A stretch of 64,000 nucleotides of DNA, taken from Bretschneidera sinensis. Its lineage: Eukaryota; Streptophyta; Magnoliopsida; Brassicales; Akaniaceae. The notes beneath the pieces were generated by a model. The model did not search any database and was not told the DNA's origin. It saw only the letters and a list, made by a program, of their open reading frames with translations. A program made the position numbers and the translations under genes. Shown here one piece after another: positions 31,884-43,155 of the stretch; the first letter of the stretch is position 1; each line of letters begins with the position of its first letter. Where the stretch lies: assembly GCA_023935145.1 (NCBI GenBank), contig CM043700.1, positions 135,628,828-135,692,827 of the forward strand, read 5' to 3'.

Positions 31884-34740
31884 TGGGAAAGCAGCAAGAA
31901 AGTGTCCTACTTCCTGAATGTAATCAAATCAACAACATCAACATTATAGTAATAAAGAGGAACTGAAGCAAGGAGCAACATTATAGCACGAAATTTACAC
32001 ACTAATAAGAAAAGAAAAGGAACAAAACAGCTAAGGTCCACATCTGATACTAGGTAGTTATGAGTCTTCTCATCAATCACTTTGTAGCGCGGTGAAGGAA
32101 CTTGGAACATATAAAGAAGAGGTTTATTGATATACTGTTACAGTTACAGATTTTAGATAAAAAAATTACACATGCAATGTTGATTAGTTAGTGTAAATAA
32201 GGAATAAATATACAAAATAAAATATATATGGAAGCATCCATATGAACAACATTTTTTGACACTAACAGTACTTGGACTAGTGCGACATGTTGAGTTCTTA
32301 TTAATATTATGATCATTTTACTTTCGAAAATCATTATAATAAAATAATTAAAAAAAAACATTGTAATGGGTAGTTTTATAGCTTCTGAATGGTCCCTTTT
32401 TTAGTGTAAAAAATTGTGTTTGAGGTGTTAAGTGTGTCAGTAACTGAAAATTGATGCAAAAACTGATGCAAATCTTGCCTGCTGGGTTGACTTCCTAATG
32501 ATCTCTTGGGTTGACTGATGCTTTTGTACCATCTGCTTTTCTTAGGCTTCTATTCAATGATTGTCAAGTTTGGGTTATTGCCTTTTCTTTTTCTTCATTT
32601 ACGTAAGATTTCAAACTCTTCTCATGGTGTACATATAACCAAATCAAGATTTTCAATTCTTGTTGGTAACACCGTATCATTTTCTTCTGCTTTCAGTCCA
32701 ACTATTAAGAGAAATATTGTTAAAGACTTTAATAGCTTAGTTGACTCATTTCGATCTTAAATTATGAACCTTAGGTGTAATTTAGATTTATTTCAGCTCA
32801 TTAATTATTTTGGATGGACTAAACTGTACCATCAAATTTAAATTATATCAAATGGTCAAGTAGTTCAATTAACTTAAACCTAACATAACAAACTGTCATC
32901 TAATTTCAACTTAAAGCTAAATATTCTGATCTTGCAGGCCAATAACCAACTCTATCCAATGTTCGAACTGTGCAATGTTATATTATCAGCAAAATTAAAA
33001 TGCCTAACGTATATAAAGTAGAAAAAAAAACTGAATCAAACTCTCTTCGGTTCAAAGAAATTAAAATGCCTAACGTACCTTTGAAAAAAAATCTGAATCA
33101 AACTCACTCTTGCTCTTCAAGTAACCTTTTGTTTTTCCGAGTTAGTAGTGTTGAAGGAGAGAAGCAGAGCTGAAACCTTGTATGAAGTTTAAAAAAAAAA
33201 GAACTGTTTTCATTTTTAAAACCCAAAAACGCTTTAAATTCTAGAGAAATATAGAATTTAAATACATCCCTTTCCACACTTCAGAGAATTTGAAATATAT
33301 CCCTTTTCCATACTTCTTTTGCGAGAGAATTTGAAAAACATATAACATCTTAAGCACTCCAAAACCAACTGATGATTTCAACAAGAGATTGCCCAAAACC
33401 AACTGATGCTATTCAGCACAGAGAAAATTAAATTCATACATCAATTTGGATAAAGAAACTATATATATCATATTATATCTGCTCATACCTTTTACATTTA
33501 CTAGGTCTAATCTTAAGTAGGTTGCATGCATGAGTTGATCGACAGAAGGAAAATTGTGGAAATCATTCACAATTGGAACAGTAAGAGTCAATCAATTAGA
33601 TCAAACTTTGTCACTTAAGTTGGCATAGTCATTAGATAACGTACTTGAACATGATCCAACAATAGGGTACCCCAACTTGCATGATAAATAAATAGAGGGT
33701 GGGAAGATAAACTGCTTAAATGTAACTGACACAATGCAAAATTGAAATAAAAACAATCCAACAAGAAACAAGACTAGCATTATTGTATAACCTAGGCAGC
33801 TAAGATACCTACAATATGCCATTTTGGTCAAGAATGCTTATCTGATATCTCTATCAAGTAAATCTGTCCTACATGAATCCTCCTTTGCAAAATCACTTCC
33901 ACTAAATTGTACTAACATTTTTATACTCTCATTGAATTGCTCTCATATTAACCAGATACGAATGTAATCTGGCCAGATTTCTATCACATGAAGTTTGGAC
34001 ACCATAAAAAGGGAACATATGTTATAAATAATTTGTTTTTCTGAATTCTCATGAAAAATTTCAAATTTAACTCATTTAATGATGAAAATATATGATATAC
34101 TATTACTAAGCAGAACATGTTGTGGATGGTACATAATCTACCATCCACAGAACTTACAGCTGTATACGTGTTTTAAACTTCCAACCAAGATTTGATTGAT
34201 AGGGTAACAGGTACTCTTACTGAAAAAAAGGGAACTCCCCTCATCAATCATATCACCAAGAACTCCTCTGTTTAGAATTGAGGATGAAACAGGCATTTAG
34301 TACATCAATGTTCAGCAGAACACTCTAAGTAAGGAAAGGATATCATATAGGTCATGAATAGGATGCACCTAAGACCAATATTTGTTCACAGACCCCAAGT
34401 ACATTATCTGGAAAATTTACTAACTTTACTAATCCTATAAAAGTCACAGATGAAACTGATATAGAAAGTACTTACACACTGTGAGTTCGAGAAGCAATTA
34501 TCTTTCCGTTGCTACTTAAACACATTAAAATTAAATCAACTGAGCAGTGTACTAATGGTCATGGTGCTGCTTTAACAAAACAGAATGCTTATGAAAGTTT
34601 TAAAAAATTAATAATTCAGTTTTGCTGACAAAACTAACGTAGGCCATTTTGGTCAAGAATGAACTAGTGGAGAAGTGACTCACCTCTAACAAATCAAGAA
34701 CCTGTAGCAATGGTGGAAGTAAAGGAAACCTAGATCGGGC

Positions 34741-35025
34741 TCATGGTAGAGACGAAGAATGGCAGAGGAAAATCACTTTGCGGGGAGCTGGAGCTATGAA
34801 TTGGGTGAAATGGTGTTGATATCGACGAAGGCTTCGGTGGCAGGACTCCGACCTCACGGTAGAGACAAGGAATGGCAGAGGAAAATCACGGCGTGGGGAG
34901 CTAGAGCTATGAATTGGGTGAAATTGTGTTGATATAGACGAAGGCTTCGGTTGCAGGACTTCGGGCTCACGGTAGAGACAAGGAACGGCAGAGGAAAATC
35001 ACGGTACAGGGAGCTGGAGCACGAA
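34741..35025. repeat. 113-bp tandem repeat in CACTA
   Basis: Units start at 34741, 34854 and 34967 with the word tca(t/c)ggtagagac, giving about two and a half copies with a few substitutions each. The region is GC-rich compared with its surroundings and lies just inside the right subterminal array. Confidence 0.88.
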
Positions 35026-35094
35026 AATATTAGGGAAAAAGATGGGGGCGGAAAATAACGGCAGAGTTATCGATATGTGGAAAATCTTTAGCAT

Positions 35095-35425
35095 AAGCGC
35101 CAGAATATGCTCATTTCCTATTTCGACACTTATAAGCGTCGGTATGTGAAATGGGTTTCCAGCATATTGCGGCGCTTAAAAGCGCCACAATACGCTCGAA
35201 ACCCATTTCATATACCGGCGTCGGAATATGACTAAAGCACCGGTATATTGCGGGGCTTAAAAGCGCCGCAATATGTAATAACAGTGGCATATAACGGTGC
35301 TTCAAAGCGCCGTAATATGTTCTTTGAATATTACGGCGCTTTAAAGCGCCACAAAATAAGCGCCGACGGTTAATATATTGCGGTGTTTTTTTTGAAGCGC
35401 TGGTATTTAAGCGCCGGCAAATGTT
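35095..35425. repeat. CACTA right subterminal repeats
   Basis: Repeated aagcgccg/cggcgctt units in both orientations, matching the left array. Neighbouring units are often back to back, as in ttaaaagcgcc next to ggcgctt, so the DNA can fold on itself. Confidence 0.88.
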
Positions 35426-35440
35426 AATTCTCTTGTAGTG

Positions 35441-38345
35441 TACATTACTATCCAAGATCATCAATTGCAGGTCAGTGTAGGCATAGCCAGAGATTTCTAC
35501 AACAAGTCGACGGGCATGCGCCAGGCCAACATGAGCACTGGCTACAGAATAAATTTGTCCAGTTTCAACATCTCTAATACTAACAATTCACCGTTATAGG
35601 CTGTGACACTTACGCATATCTTCAAGGTAAATTAGGTGGGGAAAATTACAGCTCAGGCTGTATTTCCTCATGTGATCGTATCGAAGAAGTTGATCAGTCT
35701 TGTACCGGCACAGGTTGTTGCCAAATTGAGATTCCTGATGGACTAAAAAACATAACTATGACAACAATGAGCTTTAACAACCATACAAAGGTATCGGATT
35801 TCAATCTCTGCAGCTATGCCTTTATTGCTGATCAAAACCAATTCACTTTCTTCTCCGATTATATTCACGATATACCTCGAGAAACAAACTTTCCGGTGGT
35901 GATTGATTGGGCGATTGGCAAAGAGACATGTGAAGAAGCGAAGAAGAATACATCAAGCAATGCGTGCAAGGAAAACAACCAATGTTTATCAGATAATAGT
36001 ACAGGGTATCGTTGCAAGTGTTTGGGCGGTTACGATGGTAACCCTTACCTCCAAAATGGTTGCCAAGGTAATTAAATTTCGAGTAAATTTCAATTTTCTT
36101 CATTAGTTTGTCTCGCGTTTTATTTGGGTCTCTGTATTTTCATTTATTCTTATTGAAACTCTGAAATTATAATTTGAATCCAATCACGTTCTTCTCTCAA
36201 ATTAAAATCAATAAATTTTATTAATTCTGATTGGATAAAGATTATGATTTTAGAGATGAATGAAATTTTAAAAACCCAAATAGAATGCGTAGCAGACTTG
36301 AAGGATGAAAAATTATGTCATTAAATTAACTGTAATGAGTCTATAATTAATTTATTCATTAATATTGTGTCATACTAGATATCAAAGAATGCGAAATTTC
36401 AACACCTTGCAACATGACATGCCAAAACATTCTTGGGAGGTTATGAAGGCGATAGATAGCTAAACGGTACAGGCTGCCGTCCAATCAAAGAAATTAATTG
36501 TCCCATTGAGTAAGTACACAAATTGATTTATTCACGTATTAATTTATGTTGCCCTTTGCCTGTTTGTCAGCTAATATGATTTGGTACTTCATATTATATA
36601 CTATATTAAATTTTTTATAGGAAATTTTAATATAATGTTGAGATCATTGTCGTCAATTAAACTTTTAGTTCAAAAAATATTTTTGAAACTTTTCATTATT
36701 TTATTTTCAATATTTTTTTGTTGTATATCTATTGTCGCTTAAATCTTACCAATTGAATAGATCTAAGTTCTTGAAATAGTCTAACATTATTTTATTTGCA
36801 ATGTTATGATGTTCAATTTAAGTTCATTTTCTGTGCAGGTGTTACCATAAGCCTCTTAGTTCTACTTGTTGGAATTTCCTTAGCCAAGGAGGCTATTGAA
36901 CAGTCTACAAAGGAATATTACCAGACAGCAAAAAAATTGTTGCTATTAAGAAATCCAAAATTGGAGACCAGAGTCAGATTGAACAATTCATCAATGAGGC
37001 AATTGTGCTTACACAAATTAATCATAGGAATGTTGTTAAACTATTGGGTTGTTGTTTGAAGACTGAAGTTCCATTGCTTGTTTATGAATTCATCAAGAAT
37101 GGGACTCTCTGGGAACACATTCAAGGTAAACTAGTCCAAGAATCGTCATTTCTTCCATGGGAAATGAGATTAAAGATTGCTGCAGAAACTGCAGGGGCAT
37201 TAGCATGCTTGCACTCTGCTGCTTCGATGCCAATCATACACAGAGATGTGAAGACTACCAATATTCTTTTAGATGATAATTTGACGCCAGGCAGAATAAC
37301 GATTATTCTGCAGGCTAGTCGAACAGATCGTTCACAGGGAGTAACACAAGAAAAACCCTAAAAAAAAACAATGCAGAGAAACAGCTCTGATGTTTATTTC
37401 AAATTATGCAAATTCAATAATAATGGTTATGAAACCCTAAGACCTTATTTATAAGGTTGAAACAAAATAGGAAATTTAAATTAAGGCGGAAATTAAAATA
37501 ACTAAAATAAAAAGTTTCCTAAAACTGTAAACTGCCAATTTGAAGGCTTAAACATCGTTTTTTACCTTAAAAACGACGACACTAAAAATTTTAGTTTGGT
37601 TTATTGGCCCATTTCCAATCAAACTAGGGTCTTTCGAGCTTGATCTGAGCCTGTGGCCCGATCTAGGCAGTCCACCTGCCAGTCCTGCGCTGATATGCCA
37701 ACTATGCATCATCTGACTTGGATCCTCCTGCATCATAATTACACTGCTAAAGTGTCTGATTTTGGAGCATCAAAGCTTGTTCCTTTAGACCAAACTCAAT
37801 TGACAACTTTGGTGCAAGGAACACTTGGGTATTTAGATCCTGAATATTTCCAATCAGGCCAATTAATAGAGAAAAGCGATGTTTATAGTTTTGGTGTTGT
37901 TCTTGCAGAGCTTTGGACAAGTAAGAACGTGATTTCTTTTGATAGGCCTGAGAACGAGAGAAATCTAGCTATGCTCTTCGTTTCTTCAATGAAAGAGGAT
38001 CAATACATGTTTCGGATTCTTGATGAGAGAATTGTTAACGAAGGAAACATCGAGCAAATCAAAGAAGTTGCTAAGCTAACAAAAAGATGCTTAAGGATAA
38101 ATGGGGAGGACAAGCCTACTATGAAGGAAGTAGCAATGGAGTTAGAGGGATTGAGAGTTATGACAAAGCATCTATGGAGTAAAGTGGATTTGTTGTCCAA
38201 AGAGACTGAATACTTGCTTGGATCAGTAACTTTGAATTCGTGCATTAATGGTGATCTTAATGGTGCTGCTTCTAGCTCTACAACTGCAGGGTTCGATAGC
38301 ATGAGAGATCAAGTATTATCACCTCTTGGTAATAATGGGAGATAA
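35441..38345 (+). pseudogene. WAK-C, main part (disabled)
   Basis: The first exon resumes in the GUB_WAK domain (VSVGIARDFYNKST) and runs to a donor after 36067, with an EGF-like repeat (CKENNQCLSDNSTGYRC). A one-base loss near 35595 shifts the frame. A degraded second exon starts at 36379 (DIKECEISTPCN). The kinase exon starts after the acceptor at 36838. It has lost about 190 bp between the membrane helix and the glycine loop, with a frame change. It keeps [13 protein letters not shown], is interrupted at 37281-37734, then continues with DFG and [11 protein letters not shown] to a stop at 38343-38345. With the 5' part at 23596-23826 it forms one dead WAK gene. Its C-terminal tail, unlike that of WAK-B, has no premature stop. 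Confidence 0.88.
37281..37734. mobile_element. 454-bp insertion of unknown type in the WAK-C kinase exon
   Basis: Comparison with WAK-B (12 kb block) shows 454 extra bases after gatgataat. They are flanked by a 5-bp direct repeat, ataat, at 37276-37280 and 37735-37739. The insert begins ttgacgccagg and ends cctgcatc. It has no TG/CA ends, no inverted repeats and no coding homology that I recognise. It could be a truncated LTR or other small element. Confidence 0.65.
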
Positions 38346-38721
38346 TTAATTTTGTCCACAGTGATGTATTTATAAGCAACTATGCATGAAATTTTCTTCG
38401 TTGTTCTTGATGGTGTGAGAACATTGGGACATTCATGCCAAGAATAGGTTCAATTCTTTCCTTTCTTTCTTTCTTTTTTTTAATGGAAGAACAAGTTCAT
38501 TTCTATGCAAAAATCGAACATTATAATTTGAAAAGGTTCACTTTTTGATCGTGTCTTGAAATTCGCCGAAAATTTTCTTGCACCATTGAGGGGTGAATTA
38601 AACCTTAAGGAAAACGACTTGATCGTGTCTTGAAGCCCTTTCTCTTATTCCTTTGGATAAACAGCCCTAAGAAATTCCCCCAACAATCTTAAGGTTTTAA
38701 TTATTCACTTTGTTTATCAAA

Positions 38722-39548
38722 ATGACTACTTCTTTGAGTTCCTTGAGAGATATAGGGTTAAAGTTCAACAAGTTGGGGCATTTTGATGGAGGAGATTTTT
38801 ATCTTTGGCCAAAGAAACTGTTCTTCCTTCTGACGTCACTGCGAGTGTATTATGTCATCACTACACCAAGGCGGAAACCTGCAGAAAATGAGACGATTGC
38901 CTAGACTCGTGATAGGCAAAAATGGGATCAAGATGACGATATCTACAAGGGTCATGTTCTTAATGCGATGTCTAATATATTGTTTGATGCTTACCACAAT
39001 GTAAAGACTACAAAAGAGTTGTGAGATTCGTTGCAAGCAAGGGACATGAAGGAAGATGCTGCAAGTAAGCGATTTATTATTACAAAATTTAACACTTACA
39101 AAATAGTTGATACTCATTCTAAAATGGATCAATTTAGTGAAATAAAATGATACTAGATCAATTATCTCAACATAAACTGAAAATGGATGAGACCATAATG
39201 ATCATAACCATTATAGACAAACTGCCTACACTTTGGAAAAAATTTCAAGAATTGTCTGAAGCACCAAAAGGAAGACCTAACTCTTGAGGAGTTAGGCAAT
39301 CATCTTCAAATTGAGGAGGATTTAGGTAAAGAAAGAAAGGAAGAAGCCCTCTCCAATATTAATTTGGTAAAGGAAGAAGAGACTTTGAAAGAAATCTCTC
39401 AAGGGAAAAAAATCCTTCAACCAATTCTGAAGAGAATAACAAGAAAGCAAAGGGTGCTTGCTTCCATTGTGGAAAACCAGGACACTTCAAGCAAAATTTC
39501 CGAATACTAAAGAAAAAGGGCAAAACACAACAAGAGTTTGTGGCTTAA
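38722..39548 (+). pseudogene. gag of gag-only element, copy 2
   Basis: It matches 13518-14238 (MTTSLSSLRDIGLKFNKL, FDGGDF, TPRRKPAENET). It keeps about 100 bases of the mid-gag (near 39030-39145) that copy 1 lacks. The zinc knuckle is damaged: CFHCGKPGHFKQNF has Phe instead of the last Cys. Stops break the frame. Confidence 0.8.
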
Positions 39549-40800
39549 AAATGTAAAAGGTTTAAGGGAGGAATGTTTGCTAGTACTTAAATGTATGAGA
39601 TTATATTTAAGTGAATGAGAGAATGTTTGAACACAAAATTAATAATAATATTATTATTTATGTTTGTATTGTTGATTATTCAATTTACTTTGGAATATTT
39701 GTTGAAATTCATGTTTAATTCAATATATAATGATTTATGAATCTTATATCTTGTTAAATAGTATGTTTTAATTACAAAAACTATAATATTTTCTAGTGGT
39801 GTTATGTATGTAAGAGGTATACATATAAATTGAAATATTGCTTAAGACAAGTGTGAATTCTCAAATAAGTCTTGCGAAGATCTTTAGTGTATTTTAATCA
39901 ATACTTGACTTAGAATTGAATGTATTTTTGTGATAGAATTTTACAAGAATATGAATCTCAAGAATTTACTTGTAGTAAAATCCAGTTTGGATGATAATGT
40001 CACTTGAACTAGTGATATGAGTATATGCTACAGTGGGTATTGTACAATGGTATAAACACCAAGTTAATACTAAGCATAATAATAAATTACAAGTGGGCAA
40101 AGTCAAGTAGTTATAAGTGATAGAAAAATATCACTTGTGGTGGGGGTGATTCTTAGTGTAAGTGCGATTGGTATTATGTACGCAATGCACTACAATGAAT
40201 TATCCTGGGTATTAGCCAAGTATAAAAATTATATTCGTTAACCGAATTTTTAGCTAGCAAATGAGTAAAATTTAAAAGGGATGGGGATTAAGCCCATATG
40301 ATTGACTATAAGTCTTGAGTTCAATGAGATAAAGTACATCATCAGTAGTGATTGCAAACACCAATAGTAAATATTCCATCCCATGAGAAAGATGTTTGGA
40401 AACCGTAGTGATATAGTGAAAGGTGAACCTTAAGTTTTTAATAAGGCTTATAAAAGTTTTATTTGGTATGTTAAGCTACAGAACATACTTGATAAGCTTA
40501 CCTAGTGAGTGTAAAGTGTGGCCGCTTCTGTTGAGTTCAAGGGCTTGACTCTAGAGCACTAATAACATAAGATACATGACACAAGATCTGTAAACACGTC
40601 GACATATTTTCTGGCAAATTCTATAAGAAGTCTCTTGTGTGAGACATGTTCGGTTAAACAAACAGGATTTGTGGTTCAATCACTAAGTGAAGATTCAAGT
40701 CTAAAAGACATCTTCATCTAGGCATGAACTTCAATGGATGATAAAAGATCAAATTTTCAAAATTTTATCGAGTCAAAATATTTTGAAAATGGTGGGGGAT

Positions 40801-41410
40801 TGTTGATGTTTTTTCAAAATAAACTTGTATTTTAAGTTTGGGATGTTTTAGAAAATCAAAGGAAAAAAGAAAAGGAAATTCAAGTTGTGAATGATTCAGT
40901 CGACTGAATCATGGAAGGCTAAAATTTCTTGAAACTCTATGGAACTTTTTTAGTCAACTAGATGTTCAAAAAATTTGAATTTTCAAATCATTGAATGATA
41001 GTTGAACGTGAATAGAAGTGTCCTGTGAGAATAAACACTTAGTATTCAGTTTAAATTAGTTTCTTACTTAAACAAGGTGTCTCTAATGAAAAGACACACT
41101 AATTAAACACTATAAAAGTGTGTATAACTGCCATAATTAATAGATTACAAATATATACATATTTCATATTTCCTTTCTTGTTCTTCTTCTCATTTTCTAA
41201 AAAACTGATCTTCTGATGTTTAGAAATCTCAAAAATTTCAAACATACGTGATTTTCATCCATAAACTCATAGAAGTTGTTGTGGGTTATTCTTCACGAGT
41301 GCAAAGTGCATAATAACAACAGAGTTTCATTGTATCTTCGAGGAAATTCGTGCCTTGAAGCCATTTCTCTTATTCCTTTTGATAAACAACCCTTAGAAAT
41401 TTCCCCAACA
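40801..41410 (+). repeat. 3' LTR of gag-only element, copy 2
   Basis: It starts TGTTGATGTTTTTTC and ends CCCCAACA, followed by the TSD atggt. It is shorter than its partner at 15527-16178 because part of the palindrome-rich segment is missing. Confidence 0.82.
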
Positions 41411-41824
41411 ATGGTCAAGTCGATCAGACTCACATTTTTTCCAATAAGTGCTTCTCATCGATGGTCTATAATAGTAAAAAAACTTTTGGTGGTTAAATTG
41501 AATTAACTATGTGTCTAGTCGACCTAGCTCATGGTCTAATTTGTTATTGAGTCTTTGGGTGCTTTTTGTTTCTGTATTATAGTGATGGTCTCTAGGTTGT
41601 TACTTAGCGAAAGATTTAAAGCCCTATTTTGGTCATCCAAACCGATAACCAAAGAAAATCTTTTTTTTTTACCTATTTGTTATAATACGAAATAATTGTT
41701 CTATTCGATATTTGCATTAACTGAAATTTTTCGAAGAGTAGGTTTTGGGTTTGAATTATAAATTTGGGTCCAAGTGGCTTTCCTAGGCTTAAAAAGTTAT
41801 GTTACATGGATTCAGGTATGAGTG

Positions 41825-42524
41825 TGATCACAAATTCACAAGCCACCCCATCAAACCCAACTTCTCCCAAATACCATTGGCCATGGGTCTCTCAAATGGG
41901 TCTCCAATCTCTAAAACTCCAAACCATGATCAAACTAAACCTCTCCAAAATCTGCCTCTAATATTGCTTAAATTGCATCAAGGACGACCCTATTCGGCCC
42001 AAGGATAGCTCCAAACCTCCTTCAAACTCCATCAATGGAGAAATTCTTGCTAGTGTTTGCTTTTGTGATTAGGTTATGTTGGCTTTGAGGGCTGTTTTTT
42101 TTTTTGTTTGTGGAGAGGGGTCTGAATAGTTTGATGTGCTGTTTTTTTTTTTGAAATTTTGGAACTTTTTTTTTTGTTGTGATTCTTGAGGTGTGGGTTT
42201 TTTTTCTTGGTTTTGGTGGCAATTTTGGTATTCTCAAAGAGATCTCCAGCGAATGAAAGCTCTAATTTGACCCCTAAGCTGTTTTTCATGCAGTCGTTCA
42301 TGTCTCTGTCACCGGCTAAAAAATGATCGTGAGACGTACGCCTCGTCATCTTGGGCGTGAAATACGTACGCCCCGACCTAAGGAGTACGCCCAGCTCAAA
42401 AAACGAACGCCTTTGAAATGAAACGCCTAACTTTTGACGCCTTAGGGTGTTTTGTGTTCGCCTCTCCTCTGGGCGCGCCTAGAAATCACCCTTGAAAATA
42501 CTGGCACCAATAGAGGATAAATTG
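41825..42524. other. Unassigned segment with an ACGCC-rich cluster
   Basis: No gene is visible. A run of thymines near 42099-42200 is followed by a CpG-rich stretch (42325-42480) with repeated acgcc words, such as gtacgcc, gaacgcc and gacgcc. Confidence 0.5.
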
Positions 42525-42767
42525 ATAAAGGGGCATCATAGATGGTGTGGACATTTACAACATAGGCCTAGGAATGCACCGGTGCTGAAGTATGATTTCA
42601 TTTAAGTAGATGGTCCAAATAAGGGAAAGGATATATCTAAGATTACATTGGTTGAGGTAGTTAAACCCACTTGATTTTAATGATCTCACTGGAAATATGT
42701 TTTTGATTGGATAGATTGGAGGAGTAGGATCCATGTAGTGGACTCCGACTAGTTTAGGGGTTAAGAC
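42525..42767 (+). pseudogene. LINE 3'-terminal coding relic
   Basis: The translation includes RWCGHLQHRPRNAPVLKYD, GPNKGKDISKITLVEVVK and WRSRIHVVDSD. These match the C-terminal tail common to plant LINE reverse transcriptases (the RWFGHVQRRP and TLVEVVK...W..RIHVADP pattern). Stops are present. The copia-2 insertion at 42768 cuts its end, and the remaining few codons (TLVIEMPGN) may continue at 47489. Confidence 0.65.
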
Positions 42768-43118
42768 TGTTAGGCTATGTGTGGAGCCTGGTGGGCTTTT
42801 TTGGTCCAATCTAGTGTTTTCAACACTGTTTGGTATCTGTTTTATTTTAACCCGAAAATATAAGGGTTTCATCTTATTCTTTTGTGTAAGTGTGTGAGCC
42901 GTTTTTTTGTAGGAATACTGTGAGGGGTTTCTAGGGGTGAGACCTCCTTGTATTGTTCTTCAAGATATAGTGAAATCGCTGCAACTCCGTGGAAGTAACC
43001 CGAGTTTGGGTGAACCACATAAATCTGTGTGCTATGTGTTTGTCTTTAATTTATTTCTATTTTCTTCTCTATATTCACATCTCAAGATCCGTAGGGATAA
43101 GGTAGTTTAACCCTAACA
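42768..43118 (+). repeat. copia-2 5' LTR
   Basis: This 351-bp repeat is nearly identical to 47139-47488. The TSD aagac is on its outer side and the primer site starts two bases after its inner end. Confidence 0.94.
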
Positions 43119-43120
43119 AC

Positions 43121-43132
43121 TGGTATCAGAGC
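43121..43132 (+). other. copia-2 primer binding site
   Basis: TGGTATCAGAGC lies two bases after the 5' LTR and is complementary to initiator tRNA-Met. Confidence 0.92.
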
Positions 43133-43155
43133 TATCGGTTTTTTGAGTGGGAGCG

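Larger units (their letters stand above)
31109..35094. other. CACTA 5' region with captured and unassigned sequence
   Basis: About 4 kb precede the TNP2 start, longer than needed for a leader. It contains a pyruvate decarboxylase fragment (31687-31883), another exon-like piece with a GT donor (about 33490-33590), a short perfect hairpin (34121-34149) and a 113-bp tandem repeat (34741-35025). The rest is AT-rich and unassigned. Confidence 0.6.
23827..35440 (-). mobile_element. CACTA (En/Spm) DNA transposon, about 11.6 kb, inserted in WAK-C
   Basis: The right end reads, on the minus strand, CACTACAAGAGAATTAACAT. The left end keeps ACTACAAGA with the first C lost. Arrays of a short motif (aagcgccg/cggcgctt) fill both subterminal regions. 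Flanking trinucleotides are tag (left) and tac (right), an imperfect 3-bp TSD. Inside, on the minus strand, are a TNP2-type transposase relic and a Transposase_24 (TNPA-like) gene relic. These ends, subterminal arrays and two genes are the hallmarks of CACTA. WAK-C coding sequence flanks both ends and is collinear across the insertion. Frameshifts show that the element is not autonomous now. Confidence 0.92.
38549..41410 (+). mobile_element. Non-autonomous gag-only LTR element, copy 2 (5' LTR mostly deleted)
   Basis: This is the duplicate of 12778-16178. The deletion at 38549 joins the WAK 3' flank to the last part of the 5' LTR. The gag relic, internal non-coding part, purine tract (ggtggggga) and 3' LTR (40801-41410) follow. 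The right flank atggt (41411-41415) equals the left TSD of copy 1, showing that both copies come from one insertion. Confidence 0.83.
36471..41824 (+). repeat. Segmental duplication, copy 2
   Basis: This is the partner of 10690-16597. Both copies start at aggctgccgt and end at ggtatgagtgt. Copy 2 has deletions near 36616, 36877, 38549 and 40304 and the extra 454-bp insertion at 37281. Confidence 0.88.

Noticed and set aside
32518..32760. Small plus-strand protein gene in the CACTA
   Set aside because: An 80-codon hydrophobic and serine-rich frame in AT-rich DNA, with no homology that I recognise.
34741..35025. Tandem repeats as a CRISPR-like array
   Set aside because: The units are 113 bp, contiguous and without spacers, and the genome is a plant.
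37281..37734. Solo LTR
   Set aside because: It lacks TG/CA ends and I see no partner LTR, so I left the class open.
41764..42008. Overlapping plus-strand frames of 65-69 codons
   Set aside because: They show no domain and overlap each other in different frames, so chance frames are likely.
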